Below, one piece after another: positions 1-7,001 of a stretch of 26,015 nt of DNA. The DNA comes from Desulfobulbaceae bacterium UBA5173 (lineage in GTDB: Bacteria > Desulfobacterota > Desulfobulbia > Desulfobulbales > Desulfobulbaceae). Each line of letters opens with the position of its first letter. Position 1 is the stretch's first letter. The notes under the pieces are model-generated. The model ran no database searches and was not told the origin of the DNA. It saw only the letters and a list, made by a program, of their open reading frames with translations. Both the position numbers and the translations under genes were made by a program. Location: positions 1-26,015 of the forward strand of contig DHWV01000056.1 in NCBI GenBank assembly GCA_002413355.1, in the 5' to 3' direction.

Positions 1-146
1 TTATGCAACTGCGTAACTCCTATGACATTCAAGTTCACTTTATGCTGCTTCAGCTATAGCGGTCCACACCGCAAAATGCGGGCACTGATGGACAGTACCA
101 GCATAACAGCCACGTTGGTCAGCAAAAACAAGAGGATTCGTTTCAT
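1..146 (-). pseudogene. htpX: Broken 5' end of an htpX-like M48 membrane protease gene
   Basis: Reading leftward from the ATG at 146-144, the product begins MKRILLFLLTNVAVMLVLS, a close match in pattern to the first transmembrane segment of HtpX, the inner-membrane zinc metalloprotease that degrades misfolded membrane proteins. After about 25 residues the frame runs into TAG at 56-54, giving only 30 residues. A shift of one base at about position 71 would read GVDRY, which is what HtpX relatives have after this helix. Past the TAG the original frame reads VNLN, again HtpX-like. The first part therefore looks genuine and the following 20-70 bases look disrupted. The catalytic HEXXH region would lie beyond the left edge. 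The identification rests on the N-terminal segment only. A sequencing error in this stretch is an alternative to true gene decay. Confidence 0.55.
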
Positions 147-174
147 CGCGCTTCAAGGACTCAGTTATGCGCTA

Positions 175-190
175 CAGTGAATTTTCACTG
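175..190. promoter_or_regulatory. Perfect 7-bp inverted repeat upstream of htpX (possible operator)
   Basis: CAGTGAA-TT-TTCACTG is a perfect palindrome with a two-base centre, 29 bp ahead of the htpX-like start on the minus strand. Its size and compactness fit a dimeric repressor or activator site better than a terminator. No regulator can be named from the sequence. Confidence 0.35.
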
Positions 191-230
191 CGGGATGGCC
201 ACAAGAGGAAAATGCGGCGGTGTGCTGTTG

Positions 231-254
231 CGGGCGAATGACACTATTCGCCCG
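231..254 (-). terminator. 9-bp hairpin downstream of the helix-hairpin-helix gene
   Basis: CGGGCGAAT, a loop of GACACT, then ATTCGCCCG form a perfect 9-bp stem about 30 bases beyond the stop codon of the minus-strand gene ending at 282. On the minus strand no T-run follows directly; the nearest T-rich stretch is about 20 bases further on. It is a plausible 3'-end or RNA-stabilising hairpin rather than a textbook intrinsic terminator. Confidence 0.4.
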
Positions 255-281
255 TGCAGTTGAACTGAAGGAGAGCGAAGG

Positions 282-671
282 TTACTGTTTCTTCGGTGCC
301 GCCGGAGGAACAGCCTCTTTTTTTTCAGCAGGCTGGGCCGTAACTGGCCTCTCTTCCGTTTTCTTCTCTGGCTGCGCGGCGGCGGACGCAGGTTTCATTG
401 CCGGTGCCGCGTTGTCCGTGCCGCCGACCGTGACATCGCTTTTGATCCGCTCAAACAATTTGTCGCCGATACCGTAAACATTCTTGAGTTCATCAACGTT
501 CTTGAACAGCCCTTTTTCCTGCCGGTATTTGATGATAGCCTCAGCCTTTATCGGTCCAATTCCGGCCAGCGAATTCAGCTCTTCCTTCGTTGCAGTATTG
601 ATGTTGACTGCCGCAAACGTTGCGGTCGCAAGCAGAAAAACAAGGAGGACTGCAAGAAAAATCTTTTTCAT
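282..671 (-). CDS. Secreted helix-hairpin-helix (ComEA-like) protein
   Basis: The product is 129 residues. Residues 1-20 are a signal peptide (MKKIF, a hydrophobic run, then a TFA|AV cleavage site). Residues about 21-82 carry a ComEA-type double helix-hairpin-helix: VNINTATKEELNSLAGIG, then IIKYRQEKGLF and VYGIG. This is the non-specific DNA-binding fold used by ComEA in DNA uptake and by many small periplasmic proteins of unknown role. The last 45 residues are a low-complexity Ala/Pro/Lys/Glu tail. The ATG at 671-669 was chosen because AGGAG lies about eight bases upstream and a signal peptide follows at once; the longer open frame upstream is not protein-like. A good promoter lies at 758-730. 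No other competence gene is nearby, so a role in DNA uptake is only one possibility. Confidence 0.8.
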   Translation of the reverse strand: MKKIFLAVLLVFLLATATFAAVNINTATKEELNSLAGIGPIKAEAIIKYRQEKGLFKNVDELKNVYGIGDKLFERIKSDVTVGGTDNAAPAMKPASAAAQPEKKTEERPVTAQPAEKKEAVPPAAPKKQ

Positions 672-729
672 AATTGCTGCTCCTGATGTAGTGTTGTTTG
701 AATGGAACGGCCTGATGGAGAAAATAGCA

Positions 730-758
730 CTATAAATCTCAATGACGGCGGAGGTCAA
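730..758 (-). promoter_or_regulatory. Sigma-70-type promoter for the helix-hairpin-helix gene
   Basis: On the minus strand TTGACC (758-753) and TTATAG (735-730) are separated by 17 bases, close to the sigma-70 consensus. The expected transcript start is about 50 bases ahead of the ATG at 671. This is prediction from sequence only. Confidence 0.5.
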
Positions 759-873
759 GGCGAAAAAATGCGGCGCAGCAGTGCTGAACATTGCGCAAAC
801 AGGCGAGCGGCGGCATTTCATCTGCCTCGCTCCGCTTGCTTGGGCAAAATATTCATGCAATTTTTCTGGCGTG

Positions 874-882
874 TGGTAAATT
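874..882 (+). promoter_or_regulatory. Possible extended -10 element ahead of the mla operon
   Basis: TGGTAAATT fits an extended -10 (TGn followed by a TATAAT-like hexamer), 50 bases upstream of the mlaE start. No good -35 is seen at the usual distance. It is the best candidate found between 759 and 931; the rest of that gap shows no other clear signal. Confidence 0.25.
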
Positions 883-931
883 GGCCTGACTGTGGGTTGC
901 CGCCCTTCATCAAACCAAAAAATAAAATCCT

Positions 932-1744
932 TTGCAGAACAAACCGCTCGCCCTCTGGGCCACGCCTTTTTTTCACCTTGGCGATCAATGTCTTGCCCTG
1001 CTGACCGATTTGGGTAGCATGGGATTGTTCCTGCTGTCCGCTGTGGCTGGACTATTCCGGCGGCCATTCCGAGGGCGGGAGCTGCTCCGCCAACTCCGCT
1101 TCATCGGCGCAGGCTCGTCATCGGTCATTTTTTTCACCGCACTTTCCTCCGGCATGGTGCTGGGTCTGCAAGGCTACTACACCCTGAAGAAATTTGGGGC
1201 AGAAGGAATGCTTGGATCAGGTGTGGCACTGACCTTGGTGATGGAGTTGGGGCCGATCCTCACCGCGCTGATGGTCGCAGGCCGAGTTGGTTCCGCCATC
1301 TGCGCCGAAATCGGCATCATGCGTATCAGCGAGCAAATCGACGCGCTGGAGTGCATGGCGGTTGATCCTTTTCGCTACCTGATCTCGCCCAAGCTGTTGG
1401 CAGCCATTCTTTCCGTGCCGCTGCTCACCGCCATGTTTGACGTGGTCGGCATTTATGGCGGCTATTTGGCCGGGGTCAAGCTGATGGGCGCAAATTCCGG
1501 CTCATATTTCAGCAGCATGACGCTCAGTATCACCAACCACGAAATCTGGATTGGCATCATCAAGTCCTTTGTTTTCGCCTTGCTGGTGGTCTGGATCAGC
1601 GCAGGACGCGGCTATTTCGTCCATCGTATCCGGGGCGCGGGCTTTGGCGCGGAAAGTGTCAGCAAGGTGACGACGCAGGCCGTAGTGCTTTCCTCGATTG
1701 CTGTACTGATTTTCGATTACCTGCTGACCGCTGTGCTGTTGTAA
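932..1744 (+). CDS. mlaE: MlaE-family permease of the outer-membrane lipid asymmetry ABC transporter
   Basis: The product is 270 residues, the usual size for MlaE/YrbE. It is the inner-membrane permease of the MlaFEDB-type complex that moves phospholipids between inner and outer membranes. The family signature is clear at residues 104-142: MELGP, TALMVAGRVGSA, AEIG.MR.SEQIDALE and CM. Hydrophobic segments lie at about 60-85, 95-120, 150-185, 205-225 and 250-270. The start is uncertain: a TAA at 923-925 closes the frame upstream and the first usable codon is TTG at 932, with no strong Shine-Dalgarno sequence. The next ATG, at 1019, would remove LGDQCLALLTDLG, which matches the family N-terminus, so the TTG is preferred. 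It is followed 11 bases later by its ATPase gene. Confidence 0.9.
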   Translation: MQNKPLALWATPFFHLGDQCLALLTDLGSMGLFLLSAVAGLFRRPFRGRELLRQLRFIGAGSSSVIFFTALSSGMVLGLQGYYTLKKFGAEGMLGSGVALTLVMELGPILTALMVAGRVGSAICAEIGIMRISEQIDALECMAVDPFRYLISPKLLAAILSVPLLTAMFDVVGIYGGYLAGVKLMGANSGSYFSSMTLSITNHEIWIGIIKSFVFALLVVWISAGRGYFVHRIRGAGFGAESVSKVTTQAVVLSSIAVLIFDYLLTAVLL

Positions 1745-1755
1745 AGGGGAGAAAA

Positions 1756-2532
1756 ATGACGTATAGTGCAGCCTCTGCCGGATTGACGGCAATAGAGTTC
1801 GTTCAAGTGAGCAAAACCTTTGGCGAGCGTGAGCGGCGGCACCGGGTGCTGAACGAGGTGAGCTGGGCCATTCCCAAAGGGAAAACCACGGTCATCGCGG
1901 GCGGCAGCGGTCAAGGCAAAAGCGTGACGCTCAAGCTGATTCTCGGCCTGCTCAGGCCGGACAGCGGCCAGATTCTCGTGGACGGACAAGACGTGGGCAA
2001 AATGGGGGCGGGCCAGCTCCGCCAGCTCCGCACCAAATTTGGAGTGCTGTTTCAGGGAGCCGCGCTGTTTGATTCCCTGTCAGTGTTTGAGAACATCGCT
2101 CTGCCGCTGCGTGAGCGAACCAAGCTGAAGGAGCCGGAAATCCGAGCGAAAATCATGGCTACGCTGGAGACCTTGGAGCTGGCCGGACATGAGGAAAAAT
2201 TTCCCGCCCAGTTGAGCGGCGGCATGAAAAAACGGGTTGGGTTAGCCCGCGCGCTCCAGCTGGAGCCAGAAATTGTCCTCTTTGACGAGCCGACCACGGG
2301 GTTGGATCCGCTAATGACCTTGGAAATTTATGCCCTTTTTCAACGGATGCAGCAGCAACTCGGTTACACGGCGGTGATCGTCAGTCACGACATTCCCAAG
2401 GTTTTTGAGTTGGCAGATCAGATCGTCCTGATCAACAAAGGCGAAGCGGATGTCTTTGCCGAAGCCAGCCAAATCATCCATTCCGACAAACCGCATATCC
2501 GTGAGTTTGCCGAGAAAACTATGGGCCTCTGA
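1756..2532 (+). CDS. mlaF: MlaF-family ABC transporter ATPase
   Basis: The product is 258 residues, the cytoplasmic ATPase that powers the MlaE permease in phospholipid transport. Visible motifs are Walker A GGSGQGKS at 49-56, the ABC signature LSGGMKKR at 153-160, Walker B EIVLFDEP at 172-179 and the switch histidine in SHDIPK at 211. The replacement of the usual SGGQ by SGGM is typical of the MlaF/Mkl branch and supports this subfamily over an amino-acid or lipoprotein exporter ATPase. AAAGGGGAG precedes the ATG. The gene lies between mlaE and mlaD in the standard order, which fixes the role well. Confidence 0.93.
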   Translation: MTYSAASAGLTAIEFVQVSKTFGERERRHRVLNEVSWAIPKGKTTVIAGGSGQGKSVTLKLILGLLRPDSGQILVDGQDVGKMGAGQLRQLRTKFGVLFQGAALFDSLSVFENIALPLRERTKLKEPEIRAKIMATLETLELAGHEEKFPAQLSGGMKKRVGLARALQLEPEIVLFDEPTTGLDPLMTLEIYALFQRMQQQLGYTAVIVSHDIPKVFELADQIVLINKGEADVFAEASQIIHSDKPHIREFAEKTMGL

Positions 2533-2562
2533 TTCCTGCTGAATGCAAACAGGAGCATTGTT

Positions 2563-3015
2563 ATGAACACGAATTCACGGACAGAAATTGTTGTCGGTCT
2601 GTTTCTTGTCATCGGCTTAACCGCCTTTGGCTGGCTGTCGATGCGGCTCGGTGAAGTTTCTTGGCTCACCGGTGGAAAAAACTACACGTTGTATGCAGAA
2701 TTCGACAATATTTCCGGGATCAAGACTGGTTCGGAGGTGCAGATCGCGGGCGTGTCTGTGGGGTCTGTTGCCGAGCTGCGCCTGAATGACGAGGGGCGGG
2801 CTGTGGCCGTCTTCAAGCTGAACAACGGGATTACGATTCCCAAGGATTCCATTGCCTCAGTCAAATCGCAGGGCATCATCGGCGATAAGTTCATCCGCAT
2901 TATGCCCGGTGGTGATAAGGAATCCTATCAGCCCGGAGCGACGATCATTGACACAGAATCTTCGCTCGACATCGAGTCGCTGATTTCCAAATTCGCCCTT
3001 GGCGGCGTGAAATAA
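2563..3015 (+). CDS. mlaD: MlaD-family MCE-domain lipid-binding subunit
   Basis: The product is 150 residues with a single N-terminal membrane anchor (about 8-30, beginning IVVGLFLVIGLTAF) and one MCE domain at about 40-116, containing the characteristic SGIKTGSEVQIAGVSVG turn and the SQGIIGDKFIRI strand pair. MlaD forms a hexameric ring on the periplasmic face of MlaFE and passes lipid between the permease and the carrier MlaC. The length matches single-MCE MlaD proteins. A GGAG-containing stretch about ten bases upstream supports the ATG. It is translated in the same direction as mlaE-F and is followed after 14 bases by mlaA. Confidence 0.92.
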   Translation: MNTNSRTEIVVGLFLVIGLTAFGWLSMRLGEVSWLTGGKNYTLYAEFDNISGIKTGSEVQIAGVSVGSVAELRLNDEGRAVAVFKLNNGITIPKDSIASVKSQGIIGDKFIRIMPGGDKESYQPGATIIDTESSLDIESLISKFALGGVK

Positions 3016-3029
3016 TCTCCGATCATATC

Positions 3030-3779
3030 ATGAAGACTTTCCTGCACGTCTTCCTGCTTTGTCTCATCCTGTGCGGCAGTGCAAAGGCCGAGGAAACGAA
3101 TGCCTTGGACGACTCATTCTACGAGGATGCGCCGGTCGAAGAGACGGTTCCTGATCCCTTTGAGCATTTCAACCGGCTAATGTTTCAGTTCAATGATGTC
3201 ACCTACACGTGGGTGATGGAGCCGGTCGCCTCATCCTACAGCCGGACAGTGCCGGACGACATTCGGCAGGTGACAGACAACTTTTTCTACAACCTCCAAG
3301 AGCCAGTGCGGTTCGTCAACACTCTGCTTCAGCTCCGCTTCGCCGACGCGGGCACAGTGCTCGCTCGCTTCGCCATCAACACCATCGGCGGTGTGGGCGG
3401 GCTGGGCGATGTTGCTGGCCAGGAATTCGGCTTCAAACGGGTGGAGGCTGGCCTTGGCGAGACCTTGGAGACATGGGGCCTGACGGACGGCTTTTATCTG
3501 GTGGTGCCAGTGTTGGGCGCAACCACACTGCGCGAACTGGCAGGCACCACAGTGGACGGCCTCTCCACCACCCCATATTATTTTTTCGCTGACACTTGGC
3601 AAGAAGGCACGCTCATTTACATGGGCAAACGGCTGAACAACCTCTCTTTGCGTCTGGGTGATTACAAGGGACTGAAAGAACTGACCATTGACCCTTACAA
3701 AGCCTTCCGCGACAGCTATTTCCAATACCGCAAGCAGGCTCGGAAACACTCTGCGCCTTCAGCGGATGAAAAGCTTTAA
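3030..3779 (+). CDS. mlaA: MlaA (VacJ)-family outer-membrane lipid removal protein
   Basis: The product is 249 residues. MlaA sits in the outer membrane with a porin and extracts mislocalised phospholipids for MlaC. Family motifs are strong: DPFEHFNRLMFQFND at about 42-56, NFFYNLQEPVRFVN, RFAINTIGGVGGLGDVA, then ETLETWGLTDGFYLVVP and LGATTLREL. The signal sequence is unusual. The only cysteines in it (C11, C15) are not preceded by Gly, Ala or Ser, so a normal lipobox is missing, while AKA at 18-20 offers a signal peptidase I site. Relatives are usually lipoproteins, so this copy may be anchored only by its membrane-embedded helices. It lies between mlaD and mlaC, consistent with a single operon encoding the whole pathway. 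Confidence 0.92.
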   Translation: MKTFLHVFLLCLILCGSAKAEETNALDDSFYEDAPVEETVPDPFEHFNRLMFQFNDVTYTWVMEPVASSYSRTVPDDIRQVTDNFFYNLQEPVRFVNTLLQLRFADAGTVLARFAINTIGGVGGLGDVAGQEFGFKRVEAGLGETLETWGLTDGFYLVVPVLGATTLRELAGTTVDGLSTTPYYFFADTWQEGTLIYMGKRLNNLSLRLGDYKGLKELTIDPYKAFRDSYFQYRKQARKHSAPSADEKL

Positions 3780-3813
3780 TCCATTCGTTTTTTCTTTAAT
3801 GCGAGGTGAGCAA

Positions 3814-4425
3814 ATGAAAACTGTTCTCTATTCCATGCTGCTGCTTTTGCTGCTTTCCTTTGCTGGCCAAGCCGCAGCGGCTGCGCCGCCGAATCCCACC
3901 GAGCAGGTGAAACCCTTCATTGAGCGGGTTGTGGCCCAACTCAAAGATCCATCCTTTAAAAAAGACACTGTTGACAACCGGATTGACCGGATTGTCAAGC
4001 TGGTCTCTGAGCATTTCGATTTTCAAGAAATGTCCAAACGGGTGGTGGGCAAACCGTGGCAGACGCTGCCTGCTGCCCAGCAGCAGCAGTTCTCTGGTCT
4101 CTTTGCCAAATTGCTCGGCTATGTCTATCTGGACAAGGTTGATGCTTATGTCGAGATGAAAATTGAGTTTGGCAAGGAGCAGCTCAAGGGCGAGCGAGCC
4201 GAAGTCAAAACCATGTTCACTGATGCCGCCAAGAGCATCCCGGTCTCTTATGTCATGATGCTGAAAGGTGACAAATGGATGGCCTATGATGTTTTTGTCG
4301 AAAGCATCAGCTTGGTGCGCAATTATATGGAGCAGTTTAAGGGTATTCCGCAGGAGCAGCTCATCCCCACGTTGGAGAAGAAGCTCAACGAGCTGAAGGC
4401 AAACAAAGAAAAGAACAAGGCCTGA
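3814..4425 (+). CDS. mlaC: MlaC-family periplasmic phospholipid carrier
   Basis: The product is 203 residues. MlaC shuttles phospholipid across the periplasm between MlaA and MlaFED. Residues 1-23 form a signal peptide ending in an Ala run. The mature part shows the MlaC/Ttg2D pattern: LVSEHFDFQEMSKRVVG, LPAAQQQQFSGLFAKLLGYVYLDKVDAY, and the later YDVFVESISLVRNYMEQF. The frame is open further upstream, through an ATG at 3766, but that would overlap the end of mlaA and place residues ahead of the signal peptide. The ATG at 3814 has GAGGTGAG about six bases before it and is preferred. It is the last gene of the mla operon; no clear terminator is seen before the convergent yhbY. Confidence 0.92.
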   Translation: MKTVLYSMLLLLLLSFAGQAAAAAPPNPTEQVKPFIERVVAQLKDPSFKKDTVDNRIDRIVKLVSEHFDFQEMSKRVVGKPWQTLPAAQQQQFSGLFAKLLGYVYLDKVDAYVEMKIEFGKEQLKGERAEVKTMFTDAAKSIPVSYVMMLKGDKWMAYDVFVESISLVRNYMEQFKGIPQEQLIPTLEKKLNELKANKEKNKA

Positions 4426-4443
4426 AGTTCCTGCGCTCCGGTG

Positions 4444-4797
4444 TCATTCATCGTTCTTGTCCGCTTTTGGCAAAACGATGCGCTGCTCTGGCTTGAGTTT
4501 GTTGTTTGGCAGATAAAGAAGGATGGTTCTGCCGATAAGCTGCACCACCGCCGCTCCGGTCATTTTGGCCAGGGCGGCGGCGGCCTCCTCCGCAGGAACT
4601 GCGCAGTTCTGACCTACTTTCACCTTGATCAGCTCGCGGGTTTTGAATACCTCGCGCGCAGCAGCAGCCAAGCTGTCAGTCAAGCCTTCCTTGCCCAGAT
4701 ACACCACCGGCTCCAGATGATGACCCAATCCGCGCAGAAAGCGTTTTTGTTTCCCTTGCAGATTGACTTTGCTTTTTTCCTCGGTTTCCGATTTCAT
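4444..4797 (-). CDS. yhbY: YhbY / CRM-domain ribosome-assembly RNA-binding protein
   Basis: The product is 117 residues with one CRS1-YhbY (CRM) domain. Bacterial YhbY binds pre-50S ribosomal particles. Visible family features are LQGKQKRFLRGLGHHLEPVV and LGKEGLTDSL in the first half, the IKVKV strand, and VVQLIGRTILLY near residue 95. The domain normally spans about 97 residues; here a short charged N-terminal extension and a C-terminal tail of Lys, Glu and Asp add about 20. AGGA lies seven bases before the ATG on the minus strand. The gene is convergent with mlaC, ending 18 bases from it, and divergent from gspG, so it is probably a single-gene unit. Confidence 0.9.
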   Translation of the reverse strand: MKSETEEKSKVNLQGKQKRFLRGLGHHLEPVVYLGKEGLTDSLAAAAREVFKTRELIKVKVGQNCAVPAEEAAAALAKMTGAAVVQLIGRTILLYLPNNKLKPEQRIVLPKADKNDE

Positions 4798-4854
4798 AAT
4801 TCCTGAGATGTGTTATCCTTGCTGAAATGCGCCCAACAGCGGCATTCTGGCGGC

Positions 4855-4874
4855 GCGGCAGGCTATTCTGCCGC
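4855..4874. other. 7-bp hairpin in the yhbY-gspG intergenic gap
   Basis: GCGGCAG, a six-base loop and CTGCCGC form a GC-rich stem in the 161-bp divergent gap. No T-run follows on either strand, so it is probably a leader-RNA structure rather than a terminator. I found no convincing -35/-10 pair for gspG here. Confidence 0.3.
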
Positions 4875-4958
4875 AACTTGGCGAAAAAGTCCAGGTTTGT
4901 TTTTCTGAAAGCAGATCATGTTGAGCACTTCCTTTTTCCATAAGGACGGAATGCGCAG

Positions 4959-5414
4959 ATGAAGAAAGAACGACTAAAACGGGCTGCCAACCAGCGCGGC
5001 TTTACCCTGATCGAGCTGATGGTGGTCATCGTCATCCTTGGCATACTCGCGACTATGATTGTACCAAAAATCATGGACCGGCCAGAGGAAGCACGGCGCA
5101 CCAAGGCCAGAGTTGACATCGGGGTCATTGCGCAGGCTCTCAAGTTTTATCAGCTCGACAACAACGGTAAATATCCGACCACCGAGCAAGGGCTGACGGC
5201 TTTGGTTGAGCCACCCGCAGTAGGCAGTTTGGCGAAAAAATGGCGTGAAGGTGGATACTTGGACAAAAAATCCGTACCGAAAGATCCTTGGGATAACGAT
5301 TATGTTTATATCAGCCCCGGCCTGCATGGCGATTTCGACCTGATGTCCTACGGCTCTGACGGTGAGCCAGGCGGGGAGAAAGAGAATGCGGATGTCAATA
5401 GCTGGGAGCAGTGA
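4959..5414 (+). CDS. gspG: Type II secretion major pseudopilin GspG
   Basis: The product is 151 residues. GspG is the main subunit of the periplasmic pseudopilus that pushes substrates through the secretin. The prepilin signal is textbook: a basic leader, cleavage after G14, then F15-TLIE with Glu at mature position 5 and a long hydrophobic helix. After the helix come DIGVIAQALKFYQLDNNGKYPTTEQGL and a C-terminal Asp-rich loop (DPWDNDYVYISPG through GSDGEPGGE), where GspG proteins bind calcium. AAGGACGG lies about ten bases ahead of the ATG. It is the first gene of the T2SS operon here, with gspH overlapping its 3' end by 29 bases. Confidence 0.96.
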   Translation: MKKERLKRAANQRGFTLIELMVVIVILGILATMIVPKIMDRPEEARRTKARVDIGVIAQALKFYQLDNNGKYPTTEQGLTALVEPPAVGSLAKKWREGGYLDKKSVPKDPWDNDYVYISPGLHGDFDLMSYGSDGEPGGEKENADVNSWEQ

Positions 5415-5898
5415 GCAAGGCTTCACGCTGATCGAGCTGATCGTAGTGATGGCCTTGATCAGCCTGACCGTCTCTTTTGCCGTGCCGCAAATCCGCTCTT
5501 CGCTGTACACGAATGAGCTGAACAGTGCCGTGCGCCGTTTTGTCGGAGTGGTCGCCGAAATCGGCCAAGAGGCCCGGTTGAAGCGGGCAGCGGTTGTTCT
5601 CCGCTATGACCGGCAGCAGCGGCTGTTCACGACAGCCAAAGGTGATGGGGAGAAAAATCAGGGAGTCCGATTGCCTGATTCGGTGCAGGTGACAGGCATT
5701 GATGCCGCCCATCGCTCAGAAAGTACGGAACTGAGCATCGCGTTTGACCAACGAGGCTATACTGACAGGATGGCGGTTTATTTCCGCCACGATAACGGCG
5801 ATGAGCAGACAGTGCTGCTTTCGCCTTTTCTTGGCTCGGTCCGAATTGTTGACGGCCATGTCAGTCTTGACGACACACGGCTGACGCTGACCCGATGA
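5386..5898 (+). CDS. gspH: Type II secretion minor pseudopilin GspH
   Basis: The product is 170 residues. It is a minor pseudopilin of the T2SS pseudopilus, processed by the prepilin peptidase. Cleavage is predicted after G12, followed by FTLIE and a hydrophobic helix (LIVVMALISLTVSFAVP). The rest is weakly conserved, as usual for GspH, with a GspH/FimT-like beta-rich domain. The frame also opens at a GTG at 5362, but GGGGAG stands eight bases ahead of the ATG at 5386 and gives a leader of normal length, so 5386 is chosen. It overlaps gspG by 29 bases and gspI by four, implying coupled translation. Assignment as H rather than another minor pseudopilin depends partly on gene order. Confidence 0.88.
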   Translation: MRMSIAGSSEQGFTLIELIVVMALISLTVSFAVPQIRSSLYTNELNSAVRRFVGVVAEIGQEARLKRAAVVLRYDRQQRLFTTAKGDGEKNQGVRLPDSVQVTGIDAAHRSESTELSIAFDQRGYTDRMAVYFRHDNGDEQTVLLSPFLGSVRIVDGHVSLDDTRLTLTR

Positions 5899-6320
5899 GC
5901 TGCTTTGCGCTGTGGCGGCGGGAGGAAGCCTTCACTCTGCTGGAGGTAATGGTGGCTGTGGCGGTTATTGCTATGTCTTTTGCTGCCTTGCTCGGCGCAC
6001 AGTCACAGAGTTTGTCCGTGGCTGCAATGGCCCGTTTTGAAAGCGTCGCCAGCCTGCTGGCCAAACAAAAATTAGCCGAACTGGAAGCAGGCGGTTTTGA
6101 AAATCTGAGCGGCGGCAGCGGTGAGTTTGCCGATGAATTCTCGGAATATCAGTGGAAGGCCGAAGTAAAGGACTTGGCCGAGGACGAGACCGGCATCAAG
6201 GGCAGCCAAGGAATGCTCAAGCTGATTGCGCTGGCCGTCAGCCGCGACGAAAAGGAAAGCATTGAAGTCCGCGCTGTGGTCATGGCGAAAATAGAGCCTG
6301 CTGAGGGGCCGCCGCCGTGA
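5895..6320 (+). CDS. gspI: Type II secretion minor pseudopilin GspI
   Basis: The product is 141 residues. Together with GspJ and GspK it forms the tip complex that starts pseudopilus assembly. The prepilin site is A12|FTLLEV, with Ala rather than the usual Gly before the cut; Ala is tolerated in some pseudopilins. It is followed by MVAVAVIAMSFAALLGAQSQS, which is typical of GspI, and the KQKLAELEAGG segment is also characteristic. The start overlaps the gspH stop (ATGA) and the stop overlaps the gspJ start (GTGA). Confidence 0.9.
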   Translation: MSCFALWRREEAFTLLEVMVAVAVIAMSFAALLGAQSQSLSVAAMARFESVASLLAKQKLAELEAGGFENLSGGSGEFADEFSEYQWKAEVKDLAEDETGIKGSQGMLKLIALAVSRDEKESIEVRAVVMAKIEPAEGPPP

Positions 6321-7000
6321 GCCGCCGGGCGGGCTTCACCCTGCTGGAGATCATGCTTGCCATGCTGGTTTTGGCCATGGTGGTGGCTATGGTTTCTGTG
6401 TCGCTGTCCGGTTCGATCCGGGTGATTGAAGGGGCGATGGATCAGGGCGAGGTGTATTACCGGGCGCAGGTCGCTTTGGAGCGCATCAGTGAGGATTTGA
6501 CCTCAGCGGTGCTGCCTGATGATGCGGACTTCGTCGCCAAACAGGAAAACAGCGGCCAGAACGCTGTCCTCACCTTTGCTTCGATGGCGCATCTTTCTTT
6601 TGACCCGGAAGAAGGAACGTCTGGTTTGGGTATCATCAGCTACGGCGTGCAGCCGGACAAGGAGAATCCACACCAGCTTCTTCTCCTGCGGGCCGACACC
6701 TTGCATCGGCCTGCGGGCAAAGAAGAAAAAAAAAGCGGCAAGGAGATCGAAGCCTTTTTGCTCGCTGACAGGCTGCGCTCAGTGCAGTTCACCTACCGAG
6801 ACCAAAACGGCGAGGAGCAGGAAGGCTGGGATACAACAAGCAAAGAGGACGGCAGCGAAGGAAAAAAGCGTCTTCTACCTGTAGCCGTCACCTGCCGTTT
6901 AGAGTTTTGGCTGGATGAAGAGCAGGACAGTACTCTTGCTTTTCAGACCACCGTGCTGCTGCCTGTCGGCCTGATCCGCCCGCAGCCAAAGGAACAGTGA
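6317..7000 (+). CDS. gspJ: Type II secretion minor pseudopilin GspJ
   Basis: The product is 227 residues. It starts at a GTG that overlaps the gspI stop; the leader is only six residues, then G6|FTLLE and a hydrophobic helix. The segment YYRAQVALERISEDLTSA is the standard GspJ pattern, and FLLADRLRSVQFTYRDQNG with a following Trp matches the conserved core. GspJ pairs with GspI and GspK at the pseudopilus tip. A Lys/Glu-rich loop at about 134-147 is longer than in better-studied relatives. The GTG start is supported by leader length, because any later start would lose the cleavage site. Confidence 0.92.
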   Translation: MSRRAGFTLLEIMLAMLVLAMVVAMVSVSLSGSIRVIEGAMDQGEVYYRAQVALERISEDLTSAVLPDDADFVAKQENSGQNAVLTFASMAHLSFDPEEGTSGLGIISYGVQPDKENPHQLLLLRADTLHRPAGKEEKKSGKEIEAFLLADRLRSVQFTYRDQNGEEQEGWDTTSKEDGSEGKKRLLPVAVTCRLEFWLDEEQDSTLAFQTTVLLPVGLIRPQPKEQ

Positions 7001-7001
7001 C

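Noticed and set aside
672..1067. Long N-terminal extension of the helix-hairpin-helix protein up to position 1067
   Set aside because: The extension is not protein-like, overlaps mlaE on the other strand, and would put 132 residues ahead of a clear signal peptide with its own ribosome site.
3688..3813. Earlier start for MlaC within the mlaA gene
   Set aside because: It would bury the signal peptide; the ATG at 3814 has a good ribosome site and a normal leader.
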